Numbered from the stretch's first letter, positions 8,672 through 18,265 are shown. The stretch is DNA of 64,000 nucleotides from Lactobacillus kullabergensis (GCF_000967195.1 NZ_KQ033871.1:1346569-1410568); one strand, 5' to 3'. Notes: generated by a model not told the origin, from the letters alone. A program made the numbers and translations.

Positions 8672-9270
8672 TAGATTGAAGTTCTCCCTTGTACTGCTCG
8701 TTTCAAAGTAATTGAATTAGCGTATTCAATATCACTCCCAACGGCCAAACCTGCAGCTAGCCTGGTTACTTTAATACCGGACGGCTTGATCAGCTTACTG
8801 ATATACATAGCCGTTGATTCTCCTTCTGGAGTTGAATTTAATGCCAAAATAACCTCTTTTACGCGATCCTGCTTTTGCAGACGAACTATTAATGACTTAA
8901 TATTAATTTCTTCTGGGCCAATACCATCCATTGGGGACAAAACTCCGTGCAAAACATGATATAACCCGCTATATTCACCCATATCTTCAAAAGCCATCAC
9001 ATCTTTTGGCTGCTCAACTACCATAATGGTCGATTGATCACGTTCAGGATTACTGCATATAGTACACGGATCCTTTTCTGTAATGTTGCCACAAATAGAG
9101 CAACGATGAAGTTTTTCTTTCACCTCGGCCAACGCAGTACTAAAACTATGAACATCTTCATCCGGCATATCTAAAGTATAAAATGCAAGCCTTGTAGCTG
9201 TTTTTTCACCAATACCAGGTAATTTCATGTAAGAATCAATTAAATGCGCAATTGGTGCTGGATACTGCAA
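8671..9270 (-). CDS. recR: Recombination protein RecR
   Basis: A 199-residue recombination mediator acting with RecF and RecO. It has the helix-hairpin-helix [17 protein letters not shown], a C4 zinc finger ([16 protein letters not shown]) near residues 53-68, and a Toprim domain starting [11 protein letters not shown] with [16 protein letters not shown]. The C-terminus [12 protein letters not shown] is typical. It starts immediately after the ybaB stop. Confidence 0.96.
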   Translation of the reverse strand: MQYPAPIAHLIDSYMKLPGIGEKTATRLAFYTLDMPDEDVHSFSTALAEVKEKLHRCSICGNITEKDPCTICSNPERDQSTIMVVEQPKDVMAFEDMGEYSGLYHVLHGVLSPMDGIGPEEINIKSLIVRLQKQDRVKEVILALNSTPEGESTAMYISKLIKPSGIKVTRLAAGLAVGSDIEYANSITLKRAVQGRTSI

Positions 9271-9600
9271 TTAAATCATGCCCTTCGTATACTTGCCTAA
9301 ACTTTGCTGGGTAGCTTGGTCTATTTCTGCTAATCCTTTATTAACCGCATCAATAATCAAATCTTGCAACATGTCAGGATCGTCAGGGTCAATCGTATCT
9401 TTATCAATAGTAATATTTTTCAATTTGCGATCTCCGCTAAAAGTAGCTACAACCAAGTCATCTGCTGACTTGCCTACAAATTCCTGTGCAGTAATATTTT
9501 GTTGTTCTTGAGCCATCTGCTCCTGCAATTTCTTAGCCTGCTTCATCATTTGTTGCATATTCATGCCGCCCATAGCCCCAAAATTAGGTCTTTTACTCAT
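9271..9600 (-). CDS. YbaB/EbfC family nucleoid-associated protein
   Basis: A 109-residue DNA-binding protein with an N-terminal Met/Gln-rich helix (MNMQQMMKQAKKLQEQMAQEQ), then the beta region GKSADDLVVATFSGDRKLKNI and the LQDLIIDAVNKGLAEI helix. Homologues bind DNA as tweezer-shaped dimers. It lies between dnaX and recR in the standard order, separated from dnaX by 20 nt. Confidence 0.94.
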   Translation of the reverse strand: MSKRPNFGAMGGMNMQQMMKQAKKLQEQMAQEQQNITAQEFVGKSADDLVVATFSGDRKLKNITIDKDTIDPDDPDMLQDLIIDAVNKGLAEIDQATQQSLGKYTKGMI

Positions 9601-9620
9601 ATTAATTTCTCCTTTAAATT

Positions 9621-11426
9621 TTAGTCTTTAACATTTACTGTGTCACCAAATAACTCTTTAGCTTTTTCTACAACCTGGTTGCTTGACTCGTGTTGTTCAG
9701 GTCCTGAATCTGATTGTTTTTGCTTGTTAAGCAGTTCTTTACCATGCTTTTGCAAAAATTCTGTCCGCACAGTAGACCAGTCTTCATCAGGTACAAGCAC
9801 TATTTCATAGCTATGCTTAGTAAATTTAGCAATTTCATCTGTCAATACAATTAATAAATTACCATCTTCACTGGCTTTTTCAAACCAAAGAGTATATTTG
9901 CATTTCATTACTACCTGTTCTGAACTGGCTGCAACAGGTTCTAGCACATCTAGCAAAGCACGTTGTGATACTCCTAAAACTGATTGCAGATCAGGCCAAA
10001 CATTTTTGATAGCTACAAGATCATCCTTTGTGGCATTTTCTAAGACATGATAAACCTGTTTCCGATTTTGCTCATTAGCCTTTTTTCTACTTCTGACTGT
10101 TTTTTTAGGTTTGGGAGCAGTTTTTGCTTTGGAATTTTTACTTTTATTAGTATCAATTCGATCAGAAACGGCACTATCAAGATGAAAAATCTTATCGCTA
10201 TTTTGAGTTTGCTTTTTGCTTAAATTAGAAACTTTTTTAGTTAAGTTTGAAACCTGCTTTTTTAGTGCCTCTAATTCACTTGTCAAATCAGTATTTGCAT
10301 TCTTTTGACTTTCTGAACTAGCCAAAACATTTTCAGAATCTACTTTGCTATTTTGTTCGCCAGCACATTCCACTAAAAACACCTCTAGTGGAATCTGTTG
10401 CTGATTAGTATAGCGTAAATCATTCAATGCAGTATTAGCTGATGCAATTACTTGAAAATAGCGGTCAGAATTTACATCTTGTATCTTTTTTATAAAGTCA
10501 GCATTCAAAAAGTTTTTCTGACTATTGTCTTTTGTTTTGACAGCCATTAATGCATTAGTCGCCATTTCAATGAGCTCATCTAAAATGTTTTTTGAACTGG
10601 CACCATTTGCAAGTTCTGTCTGCGCCAAAGACAATGCTTCAGTTGCATCATTATTCAAAATTGCCAATAAAATTTGTTCGATCTTTTCTTTATCGGCAAA
10701 ACCGGTAATTTCAAGAGCCGCATCATATTCAACTTTATTTTTATCAAAACTTAAAAGCTGATCTAAAATGCTTAAGGCATCCCTCATACCACCATCAGCT
10801 ACCTGAGCAATTACGGCTAAGGCTTTTTCATCATAACTGATTTTTTCTTGCTCAAGAATATACTTCATTCTTTGTTCAAGGTCAGCCTGAGTTATACGCT
10901 TAAAATTATAACGTTGAGTCCTTGATATGATGGTTGCTGGCACTTTTTGCAATTCCGTAGTGGCCAGAATGAAAACAACATGCTCTGGCGGTTCTTCTAA
11001 TGTTTTAAGTAAAGCATTAAAAGCACCCATAGACAACATGTGGACCTCATCTATGATATAAACTTTATATTTGCCCTGAGTTGGGGCATACTTAACTTTA
11101 TCTCTAATATCACGTATTTCATCAACGCCATTGTTGGAAGCTGCATCAATCTCCATAATGTCTGCCATCGCGCCCTTGTCGGCTGCAAGACAATTAGCAC
11201 ACTTGTTGCATGGCTCACCATCCTGCAGATTGCTACAATTCAATGCCTTAGCCAAAATTTTTGCACATGAAGTTTTCCCAGTACCACGTGGTCCAGCAAA
11301 CAAAAAAGCATGGGAGATTGTACCTCGCTTAATTGCATTTTTCAAAGTATCCGTAATATCATCTTGACCAATCACACTATCGAAAGTGCGGGGTCTCCAT
11401 TTGCGGTATAACGCTTGATAAGCCAT
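9621..11426 (-). CDS. dnaX: DNA polymerase III subunits gamma/tau
   Basis: A 601-residue clamp-loader ATPase. It starts MAYQALYRKWRPRTFDSVIGQ. Walker A GPRGTGKTS is near residue 45, zinc ligands are in CSNLQDGEPCNKCANC (64-79), Walker B is VYIIDEVHMLS near 122, and the SRTQRY sensor is near 168. After about residue 370 there is a K/S/N-rich, probably coiled or disordered linker, then a C-terminal tau-like domain. The preceding gap carries the SRP RNA and a strong terminator, so dnaX needs read-through or its own promoter. Confidence 0.96.
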   Translation of the reverse strand: MAYQALYRKWRPRTFDSVIGQDDITDTLKNAIKRGTISHAFLFAGPRGTGKTSCAKILAKALNCSNLQDGEPCNKCANCLAADKGAMADIMEIDAASNNGVDEIRDIRDKVKYAPTQGKYKVYIIDEVHMLSMGAFNALLKTLEEPPEHVVFILATTELQKVPATIISRTQRYNFKRITQADLEQRMKYILEQEKISYDEKALAVIAQVADGGMRDALSILDQLLSFDKNKVEYDAALEITGFADKEKIEQILLAILNNDATEALSLAQTELANGASSKNILDELIEMATNALMAVKTKDNSQKNFLNADFIKKIQDVNSDRYFQVIASANTALNDLRYTNQQQIPLEVFLVECAGEQNSKVDSENVLASSESQKNANTDLTSELEALKKQVSNLTKKVSNLSKKQTQNSDKIFHLDSAVSDRIDTNKSKNSKAKTAPKPKKTVRSRKKANEQNRKQVYHVLENATKDDLVAIKNVWPDLQSVLGVSQRALLDVLEPVAASSEQVVMKCKYTLWFEKASEDGNLLIVLTDEIAKFTKHSYEIVLVPDEDWSTVRTEFLQKHGKELLNKQKQSDSGPEQHESSNQVVEKAKELFGDTVNVKD

Positions 11427-11447
11427 TGATCAGTCTTCCCTAGTAAA

Positions 11448-11481
11448 AAACTCTTAACTCTTTCGAAAGAGTTAAGAGTTT
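11448..11481 (-). terminator. Perfect-palindrome terminator after the SRP RNA
   Basis: A 34-bp perfect palindrome with arms AAACTCTTAACTCTTT, followed on the minus strand by further T residues (the run reads TTTTTT). It sits between the SRP RNA 3' end and the dnaX start and most likely ends the SRP RNA. Confidence 0.85.
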
Positions 11482-11489
11482 GTAATTGT

Positions 11490-11575
11490 CTAATAAAAGG
11501 CACATGCCCGAGCAACCTTAGTGCTGCTACCTTCCGGTCCTGACACGCTTTGGAGGTCAAACATTGCCCATAAGA
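11490..11575 (-). ncRNA. ffs: Signal recognition particle RNA (small bacterial type)
   Basis: The minus strand carries the universal SRP helix-8 motif: GTGTCAGGACC, the GGAAG tetraloop region, then GGTAGCAGCACTAAGG. Flanking GGGCAATG and CATGTGCC form the closing stem. The tadA-SRP RNA-dnaX position is the standard Firmicute location. Ends are approximate: the 5' end is near 11570-11575 and the 3' end near 11490-11499. A promoter-like TTGCAA/TAAAAT lies just upstream. Confidence 0.93.
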
Positions 11576-11605
11576 TATATTAACGTATTTTAAGGTATTT
11601 TTCCA

Positions 11606-12115
11606 CTAATTTGCGAAATTTTTGCCGGAGTCCTTTGCTGCTTTTTGTTTTTGTCTAATATCTTTAAAAAAATTTTTTAGCATCTGGCTTGACTCTTCGC
11701 GGTATAGTCCCCGAATAACGTTAGGGTGATGATTAAACTTTTCAATATCAAAAAGGTTAACAACACTACCGGCTGCACCAGCTTTAGGGTCAAGTGCCCC
11801 AAAATATACGTTCTTAAGACGAGAATTGATAATTGCACCAGCACACATGGGACAGGGTTCCAAGGTAACAAAAAGACTGCAGTCTATTAAACGCCAAGTA
11901 CCAAGTTTATTGCAAGCATCCCTGATAGCAATCATTTCAGCATGTTGAGTCGCGTCTTGGTCCAATTCGCGCCGATTAAAGCCTTCCCCGATAACTTGCC
12001 CATCGGGAGCTACCACAATCGCACCAATTGGAACTTCTCCTAAATTTTGGGCTTTTTTTGCTTGCTGAAAAGCTAATTGCATAAAGTCTTTTTTTTTTGC
12101 ACTTGAAAATGACAT
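11606..12115 (-). CDS. tadA: tRNA adenosine(34) deaminase
   Basis: A 169-residue zinc deaminase that converts A34 to inosine in tRNA-Arg(ACG). Zinc and catalytic residues are HAEMIAI (HAE near residue 58) and PCPMCAGAI (PCxxC near 88). The N-terminal FMQLAFQQAKKAQNLGEVPIGA block is also diagnostic. The C-terminal extension EESSQMLKNFFKDIRQKQKAA matches TadA. The start overlaps the stop of the upstream methyltransferase as TAATG. Confidence 0.95.
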   Translation of the reverse strand: MSFSSAKKKDFMQLAFQQAKKAQNLGEVPIGAIVVAPDGQVIGEGFNRRELDQDATQHAEMIAIRDACNKLGTWRLIDCSLFVTLEPCPMCAGAIINSRLKNVYFGALDPKAGAAGSVVNLFDIEKFNHHPNVIRGLYREESSQMLKNFFKDIRQKQKAAKDSGKNFAN

Positions 12116-12735
12116 TAATTATTCACCGCCTGCAAAACATAGTAACCTTTATCTCTTTTTAAAATGGTACAGTTGCCAAAAGTTTTTGTTAATAATTTAC
12201 GGGCACTCGGCTCACCCTGTTTTTTTTGAATTACTACTAGTAAAACCCCATCACTTACCAAATGATTTTTCGCACCAGACAGAATATTGGAAACAACTTT
12301 TTTACCAGCTCGAATCGGTGGATTAGTCAGAATTAAGCCATATTTCTTTGCTGATGAAATATTGCTATAAATATCAGAGGAAAAAATAGCAACATTATCT
12401 ATATGGTTAAGCTCAGCATTCTTTTTTGCTAGATCTAATCCACGCTGGTTAACGTCTATCATTTCTACTGTTTGCTTTGGCCAAAATTTAGCTGCAAAAA
12501 GACCGATTGGTCCATATCCGGTGCCAACATCTAAAATATTGTTTTGAGGAAAATCAACATCAAGCATTTTCTTAATTAAAACACCTGAACCATAATCCAC
12601 GCGTAATTTCGAAAAAACTCCAGCATCAGTAGTAAATTTGAGATCAATGCCGTTAACTTGATAGTCAATTATATGCTCATCATGCTGAGAAGTGGGGTTC
12701 TCAGTAAAATACATTTGGTTTTGTTTTTCAGTCAT
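12115..12735 (-). CDS. Class I SAM-dependent methyltransferase (RsmC/YbxB-like)
   Basis: A 206-residue small-domain methyltransferase of the MTS family. The SAM motif is ILDVGTGYGPIGLF near residue 67, the acidic strand-2 end is VEMIDVN near 91, and the N6/N2-purine catalytic motif NPPI is near 136 (LTNPPIRAGKKVV). Homologues include RsmC (m2G1207 of 16S rRNA) and Bacillus YbxB. The target base cannot be read from sequence. It is translationally linked to tadA. Confidence 0.88.
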   Translation of the reverse strand: MTEKQNQMYFTENPTSQHDEHIIDYQVNGIDLKFTTDAGVFSKLRVDYGSGVLIKKMLDVDFPQNNILDVGTGYGPIGLFAAKFWPKQTVEMIDVNQRGLDLAKKNAELNHIDNVAIFSSDIYSNISSAKKYGLILTNPPIRAGKKVVSNILSGAKNHLVSDGVLLVVIQKKQGEPSARKLLTKTFGNCTILKRDKGYYVLQAVNN

Positions 12736-12803
12736 AATTCGCTCATTTCTAAAACCTTATCCAGATAATTTTAGCGGACATCTAAATTTTTGCAAATATA
12801 AAA

Positions 12804-12846
12804 AAACTAATTATGTTTAAAAGATGTTTTCCAACATAATTAGTTT
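12804..12846 (-). terminator. Terminator after the secreted protein at 12.9-13.6 kb
   Basis: AAACTAATTATGTT pairs with AACATAATTAGTTT, followed by TTTTTTATA on the minus strand. It lies 8 nt beyond the stop of that gene and may also insulate the housekeeping block. Confidence 0.8.
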
Positions 12847-12853
12847 CTTGGTT

Positions 12854-13624
12854 TTAGTAAATACCGTAAAGCATGCGAAACTTCACATAGTTTTTATATT
12901 TTTTAAATTTATCTATTTTAAAGAATATATAATGATAGCCGTAACTGGGATCATTTATCTCAACATCACCAAAACGAACTGTATCCATAAAATCAGCTAC
13001 GGTATCTTTCATAGTATCAGAGGTATCAATCTTCCAATTCTGATAAAAGTGTTTTTGCTTTTTAGATGCAAGAAAATCTGTTTCGTTACCCTTTTTTAAT
13101 TTAAAACCACCTTTTGGATCAATAAAGTCTTTATAAAAAGCTTTAAGTAAAATGTTAGGAGTTAATTTAATTCTTTTGACCTTGATATTCTGCTTTTTCT
13201 TAAAAGCTATGCCATGAATTATTGCATTATCCCTAGTTTTATAGTGCATGATGAAGTTACCTTTTGAAAAGTCTGCACTAACCGCGTGAGCCTTTAATTG
13301 TTTAAATCTCGGATAATATGAAGATTTAACTGGTTTCATATTTTTAGTGTATTTGGTATATCCACTATGATCGGTGACAACATAGCCATTCATATGAATC
13401 CAAGGATTCTTAGCATAGGCTTTTTTAGAGGCCTTTTTTTGTAATTTATAGCAGTAATCATACTTTTTAGGATGTTTTTTTGGAATTAGATGCTTAAGGC
13501 TATGAAAATTGTATTCATTATAGGAAGCCTTTATTTCAGAACTTTTTGCAGTAAACGGCAAGGCTAGACTGACTAACCCTATAGTTATGTAAGCCAAAAT
13601 TTTGGCAGTTTTAAGATGCTTCAT
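12854..13624 (-). CDS. Secreted protein of unknown function
   Basis: 256 residues with an N-terminal signal peptide (KHLKTAK then a hydrophobic stretch to about residue 26, cleavage near TAKSS). The mature part is strongly basic, rich in K and Y, with no LPXTG anchor, lipobox or recognisable catalytic motif. It is the most distal member of the envelope islet and has its own terminator. I do not recognise the family; a cell-wall-attached protein is plausible from charge and context. Confidence 0.8.
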   Translation of the reverse strand: MKHLKTAKILAYITIGLVSLALPFTAKSSEIKASYNEYNFHSLKHLIPKKHPKKYDYCYKLQKKASKKAYAKNPWIHMNGYVVTDHSGYTKYTKNMKPVKSSYYPRFKQLKAHAVSADFSKGNFIMHYKTRDNAIIHGIAFKKKQNIKVKRIKLTPNILLKAFYKDFIDPKGGFKLKKGNETDFLASKKQKHFYQNWKIDTSDTMKDTVADFMDTVRFGDVEINDPSYGYHYIFFKIDKFKKYKNYVKFRMLYGIY

Positions 13625-13744
13625 TTTTACCTCAAAGGACGTTTAATATTATTGAAATTATAGTTGCTAAATTTTTTGGCTAATTTTTTAGTTTCAAAGT
13701 AACCCATACTAAAACTGGATTATATCTTAACCTACAATTAGAAA

Positions 13745-14689
13745 CTAACGAATTAACCCTTTAATAATTGAAGGGTTAACGCCGTCAAACATGCCTTTAG
13801 TATCTGATAAATTACTGATATCCCAGCCATTTAAGTTGAGCTCAATCAAACCACTATCACCAAAGAACATATTTGATGTAGTAACGTCATCTTCATGTTC
13901 TAAAGCGTACAGATCCCAACTACTAAGATCTAATTTTTCTAACTTTGGATCATTAGCAAATAATTCATCAAAGTTTTTACATTGTCCAGCATATACTCTT
14001 TCGAGACCAGTAATGTCACGCAAATTCGCAAAGTTAGCAAAAGTGCTCCCTGCATAATCTACACTTAAAGAAACATTTGTATCTATACTAATGTGTTCTA
14101 CTTCGCTAATTGCTAAGCTCCGACCTCTATTTAATTTTGCACCGTTTATTTTTTCAGCAATACCATCGTTATAATCACCAAGAGTATTATTTTCACCATA
14201 CGCAGAAATGTGTACTGTCCTAGTTGCTGGAGAATATGTTAAGTTACAATCACCAAATTCACCCACTTTATATAATTTACTTGATGAAGAATCGTCTTCT
14301 ACGGGCTTACTAGTAGAACTATTGTTATCTTTAGAATTTGAAACATTGTTTGGTAATTTAGACTTTATAAATTTAGCATTTGCAGCGACAATGTATAAAC
14401 CACTGCCTATTCTGTAATATTTACGATGTTTAATATATTTTGTGCCATAAACTTTTACTCGTTTATCCTTTTTGTAAGCTTTTAATTCTAAGCGGTGACC
14501 TTTTTTATTATAAATATATGCTTTCTTTGTCAACTTAGCTTTTTTTGCTGAAGCTGCTTGAACTGTCTGAATGCTTTGTGACTGCTTTGGCAAAATAGTT
14601 AAGGCAGTTCCCCCAAGTAGTCCTAAAATTGTGGCATTTAATATTAATTTTCTGCTCAATTGATGCTTTTTATTATAATTAGAGTTCAT
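13745..14689 (-). CDS. Secreted SLAP-domain protein with short BspA-like (DUF285) repeat region
   Basis: 314 residues. The signal peptide (about 1-45) ends VQAAS. Residues 50-110 form a single SLAP-type unit (KKAYIYNKKGHRLELKAYKK, KVYGTKYIKHRKYYRIG), which in lactobacilli binds cell-wall polymers. A Ser/Asn/Asp linker follows (about 114-140). The C-terminal part carries LEKLDLSSWDL and LIELNLNGWDISNLSDTKGMFDG, the DUF285/BspA leucine-rich repeat pattern. BspA proteins often have many such repeats; here there are only about two and the protein ends shortly after, with no anchor. It may be short or truncated. Confidence 0.83.
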   Translation of the reverse strand: MNSNYNKKHQLSRKLILNATILGLLGGTALTILPKQSQSIQTVQAASAKKAKLTKKAYIYNKKGHRLELKAYKKDKRVKVYGTKYIKHRKYYRIGSGLYIVAANAKFIKSKLPNNVSNSKDNNSSTSKPVEDDSSSSKLYKVGEFGDCNLTYSPATRTVHISAYGENNTLGDYNDGIAEKINGAKLNRGRSLAISEVEHISIDTNVSLSVDYAGSTFANFANLRDITGLERVYAGQCKNFDELFANDPKLEKLDLSSWDLYALEHEDDVTTSNMFFGDSGLIELNLNGWDISNLSDTKGMFDGVNPSIIKGLIR

Positions 14690-14900
14690 TTCTAAAGTTC
14701 TCCTTCATCTAAAATTATATTAACTAGTTGCACCTTAAATTTTATTTCTTAAGTTTTAATTAAGCAACATAAATCACATTATAATTTGATAATTTTTTAA
14801 AAACAATTTATTTTAGTATATACAAGAATAAATATATACGTTAAGCATAATTTTTCCATCAATGTTTTCGCACTATGCCTGTACTACATTAATCAAAAAA

Positions 14901-14928
14901 ACACTAAACTAATAAATAGTCTAGTGCT
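14901..14928 (-). terminator. Terminator after the NlpC/P60 gene
   Basis: CACTAGACTA pairs with TAGTTTAGTG across a 4-5-nt loop, then TTTTTTT on the minus strand, about 45 nt downstream of the NlpC/P60 stop. Confidence 0.8.
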
Positions 14929-14971
14929 AAAAATTCATTTTAAGCATTCTGAAAAAATAGCTTAAATTTTT

Positions 14972-16069
14972 CTATGACATTTGATGAACCTTTTGAATTT
15001 TTGTTACTGGAAATACACGTTTAGCATAATAGTATGGGCGGAAATTGGCATTCCATACTGTTACGCCAGCATTAGGCCAAGAATGTAAGACTTTATTATT
15101 GCCTAAATAAATCCCTACGTGATAACAAGTTGGCTTTGGTTGACCATAAAAAATTAAATCCCCCCGCTTTAATTTATTAAGGCTAACCGTTTGCAAAGTC
15201 GGACTTTGAACAAATGAACGACAGCCCCATTCATGAGTAGCATGCCATCTCGGGTTAGCAGGAGAGGGATCAATTCCTGTTGCATACATACATTGCATTA
15301 CTAAACCAGAACAATCTACAGAGGTTCCTGGTTTTTTAGTAGTAAAATCAACCCAAGCTGTACCAGCATTCTTATATTGGTAACCACGCTTGATAAAAGC
15401 ATTAACATAATCATTTCTGGTAGAAGCATAGTTTAAGCTTTTATCAAGTGGACTGGTATAGAAACCCTTGAGATGCAAACTCTTCATATGTAATTGGCGA
15501 TACCTTTTTGGTATTTGATAACGCCTAACAGTATTTATAGTAATTTTGTTACTCTTAGCTGCTGTAGCATCTTTTGTTTTAGGAGCATAAAGTCTCCAGG
15601 TTGAATGTTTGTGATGATACCAAGATGAAGGATAAGTTATTTTAAAGGTTCCCTCTTTATTTGTTGAAAACTTTTGAACATTAACGTATTTTTTGCCGTT
15701 CCATTTTTGCAAACTGACTGATCTTTTTTCATGGCTATTTAATGCTACTTGATCAGTAATTTTATCGCCCGCTGTCCATTTAAATCTTGTATGTAATTTG
15801 TTAAATTTGGTTTTAATTTTTTCAGGTGCTTTAGGCTCTTCTGTGGGTTTATTCGAATTTTCAGTATCACCTGTATTATCAGATTGGTTAGAACCGTCAG
15901 CGTTATTTGTCTCATTGGTATCATTAGTTAACTGACTATCTTGATTATTTTGTGATTCATCAGTTACTGGTGATCCACTAGTTTGTGCACTAACAACTGA
16001 AGTAGTACCAATATTTGCAATTAGAGTAATAGCAGCAATGCCCAAAAATAATTGCTTTTTATATTTCAT
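14972..16069 (-). CDS. Secreted NlpC/P60 (C40) peptidoglycan hydrolase
   Basis: 365 residues: signal peptide (1-28, VVSAQ), an Asn/Asp/Ser/Thr-rich linker (30-85), a middle region of unknown fold (KFNKLHTRFKWTAG onward, about 85-190), and a C-terminal NlpC/P60 domain. The nucleophile is in SVDCSGLVMQ near residue 254, and the catalytic His is in CYHVGIYLGNNKVLHS near 317. This family cuts D-Glu-diaminoacid or similar stem-peptide bonds. The middle region is probably wall-binding. It belongs to the envelope islet. Confidence 0.9.
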   Translation of the reverse strand: MKYKKQLFLGIAAITLIANIGTTSVVSAQTSGSPVTDESQNNQDSQLTNDTNETNNADGSNQSDNTGDTENSNKPTEEPKAPEKIKTKFNKLHTRFKWTAGDKITDQVALNSHEKRSVSLQKWNGKKYVNVQKFSTNKEGTFKITYPSSWYHHKHSTWRLYAPKTKDATAAKSNKITINTVRRYQIPKRYRQLHMKSLHLKGFYTSPLDKSLNYASTRNDYVNAFIKRGYQYKNAGTAWVDFTTKKPGTSVDCSGLVMQCMYATGIDPSPANPRWHATHEWGCRSFVQSPTLQTVSLNKLKRGDLIFYGQPKPTCYHVGIYLGNNKVLHSWPNAGVTVWNANFRPYYYAKRVFPVTKIQKVHQMS

Positions 16070-16144
16070 ATTCTTTCCTCTTTTTCAAAAAATAAGATAC
16101 AAAATAATAATATCATAAAACTATTATTAGAGCGTTAAAACATT

Positions 16145-17173
16145 TTAATAGCTCAGCGCTCTGTACCCATCTCGACTCCAATAGCTGATGAAGTCAGCAC
16201 TATTAATTTGAGCTTTGGTCCCTGTCCACGGATCATTGTAGTACAGTTGTTGATTATGATATCCAGTCAAAGTAAGTGCATGATTAGAAAAACCATCCAT
16301 ACCATTAACCCAAACAACTACTAAGTGAGAGTGTAGCAATTTATTTTTAATTGCACTTAACCCACAACTAGTCATAATTTTAGCCTTGCCCAGATATTTT
16401 TTGACAACGCCCTTTAATCCACCAGGTGCTACCCAATAGCCTGCCGGATAAGCTTTGTAAGGAGAACCGATAAAACCTTTGTTGGGATTACTGCTACGAG
16501 GAGTTTCATTAGCAATTTTTAATTTAGACACTTTTTTACCAGCAAAATTAATCATCATTGTAGCTGCTGTCATTTCGCACCCAGTTGGTAATTCCGGTCT
16601 TTGACAAATACATTTAGCATAGTTTTTTATGCCCTTGACTACTCCCTTTTTAATCCAATAATAGGCTTTCTTGGTAGATACTGATTTCTCACTTCTTTTA
16701 CCGTTAGTCATATAGTAGCTGTAGGTAGATTTACGCGGTGTTTTTCTTAGTCCACTTAGCAAAACACCGTGTTTATTAAACAAGTAATGGTATTTTTTTA
16801 ATTTTACAAGTCCTTTGACTTTTTTGTTATTTTTGTAAAAATATTTTTTCTTTCCCCTTTTGATCCAACCCTGTTTAATTTTGGGTTTTACCTGTGGAGT
16901 CTTTTTATTTTGCTCTTTTTTCGGCGTTTCATTATCAGTATTCTGCTTATTTTGGTCACTATTACTATCTACGGTTTTATTATCATTTGCACTAGAACCA
17001 GCATTATCATTATTTTTGATATCAGATTTGTTTTTATCATTAGTATTATTATTTTGAGCATTAACTGTAGTATCTTCAGAATAGCCACTGGAGTCCGCTT
17101 TTACGGTATTTGCTGCCTGAGTCTCAAACAATGAAATAATAAATACTAGCCAAAAAATATATCTTTTTTTCAT
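16145..17173 (-). CDS. Secreted C39-like cysteine peptidase with wall-binding-type repeats
   Basis: 342 residues. After a signal peptide (1-26) comes a low-complexity N/D/K/S linker (30-95). Next are short aromatic repeats (GWIKRGKKKYFYKNNKK, KKYHYLFNKHGVLLSG, AYYWIKKGVVKGI) that resemble choline/glucan-binding-type repeats. The C-terminal C39_2 peptidase-like domain has Cys in LPTGCEMTAATM, His in SNHALTLTGYH and Asp in YNDPWTG, the expected triad. The domain occurs in secreted proteases and bacteriocin-processing relatives; no bacteriocin or ABC exporter is adjacent, so a wall-associated role is more likely. Confidence 0.85.
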   Translation of the reverse strand: MKKRYIFWLVFIISLFETQAANTVKADSSGYSEDTTVNAQNNNTNDKNKSDIKNNDNAGSSANDNKTVDSNSDQNKQNTDNETPKKEQNKKTPQVKPKIKQGWIKRGKKKYFYKNNKKVKGLVKLKKYHYLFNKHGVLLSGLRKTPRKSTYSYYMTNGKRSEKSVSTKKAYYWIKKGVVKGIKNYAKCICQRPELPTGCEMTAATMMINFAGKKVSKLKIANETPRSSNPNKGFIGSPYKAYPAGYWVAPGGLKGVVKKYLGKAKIMTSCGLSAIKNKLLHSHLVVVWVNGMDGFSNHALTLTGYHNQQLYYNDPWTGTKAQINSADFISYWSRDGYRALSY

Positions 17174-17306
17174 TATATTTACCTTTAATAATATGAGTTA
17201 TATTGCGGATATATTCAGTTTGTTGGACATATTAGAACTATTAATTAAACAACTTATTAGAACAATACTAATTCATTGCCACTAGATAGCTTTTAAAAAT
17301 ACGTCT

Positions 17307-18254
17307 TTAATATATAACGCCAACTGAAGAAAAAATCTGGCCACTCTTTTTATCTGCTAACGCACCAAGACCAATTGTTTTATCGTTAGGAGCAAGCAAA
17401 ATATCTCGATGTCCCCAATTAGACTGCGCATCATTATAAATATATTCATAAAGCATGTTATCAGCAACCAAAGCACTGCTTGCAGTATTTTTAGCATTAA
17501 TCAGCTCGTTATTTGAGCGATCTATGGTTGCACCCCAAGGAAACATTGCTAGACATTCAGCAGTAGTTTTACGCACGATACCTGCTTTATTGAAAAAATC
17601 ATTCAAAATAAAATTACCGGCAGAATCATTATGGGAAAAATTATCAGGCAATAATTTGGTTCTTTCCTGTACAACTTCATCCAGATGAGAATCTTCCGTC
17701 ACTGGGCTTAACCCACGTTTTGTTCTCTCATTATTCAACTCTTTTAAGAATTCCTGTCTAAATTCACTGATTGAAAAATCAGCAATTGAGGAATTATTTT
17801 GAGCAGGTTGTGTTGTGCCTGTATTAGCTGAACTTGCTGGTTTATTAGTATCTACTGGATTGGCAGAATTACCTGAATTAGATTGAGTAGGTTGATTTAC
17901 AGGCTGTTTTTGTGGCTTTTTAACTTTTGACTTAATATTTGCAACATCTTTTACCAGAACAAATCTATTTTTAGTTACAAGATAGAATTTTTTCCCTTTT
18001 ATTTTCTTAGCTTTTTTAACAACTGTTAGCTTCTTGCCCTTTTTTAAAATCTTTTTCTTTAACTTCTTGCCTTTTTTATTATAGTAATATGTTCTTTTTT
18101 TGACTTTTACCCTTTTAACAGCTGGTGCTTTCAAAACCACACTGCTGGAAACTTTCTTAGCTTCTGTGGTCGTTGAGCCAAAAGACAGACCGCTTGCCAT
18201 GCTTGTAAAAGTTAATAGTACTGCGACAGTTTTACGATAATTAAATTTTTTCAT
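17307..18254 (-). CDS. Secreted protein with SLAP-like region and CAP (SCP/PR1) domain
   Basis: 315 residues: signal peptide (1-32), then an extremely Lys-rich SLAP-type region (KRTYYYNKKGKKLKKKILKK, about 45-110), a Pro/Asn/Ser/Thr linker (115-160) and a C-terminal CAP domain. CAP signatures are FLKELNNERTKRGLSPV, FSHNDSAGN (His), and NWGHRDILLAPNDKTIGLGA. CAP proteins are extracellular and of varied or unknown activity. The combination of a wall-binding SLAP and a CAP domain is common in lactobacilli. Confidence 0.87.
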   Translation of the reverse strand: MKKFNYRKTVAVLLTFTSMASGLSFGSTTTEAKKVSSSVVLKAPAVKRVKVKKRTYYYNKKGKKLKKKILKKGKKLTVVKKAKKIKGKKFYLVTKNRFVLVKDVANIKSKVKKPQKQPVNQPTQSNSGNSANPVDTNKPASSANTGTTQPAQNNSSIADFSISEFRQEFLKELNNERTKRGLSPVTEDSHLDEVVQERTKLLPDNFSHNDSAGNFILNDFFNKAGIVRKTTAECLAMFPWGATIDRSNNELINAKNTASSALVADNMLYEYIYNDAQSNWGHRDILLAPNDKTIGLGALADKKSGQIFSSVGVIY

Positions 18255-18265
18255 TGCTTTCTCCT

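Noticed and set aside
16145..17173. Bacteriocin-processing peptidase/exporter
   Set aside because: C39-like domain, but no ABC ATPase domain, double-glycine leader peptide or transporter gene is adjacent; the signal peptide and wall-binding repeats point to a secreted wall protein.
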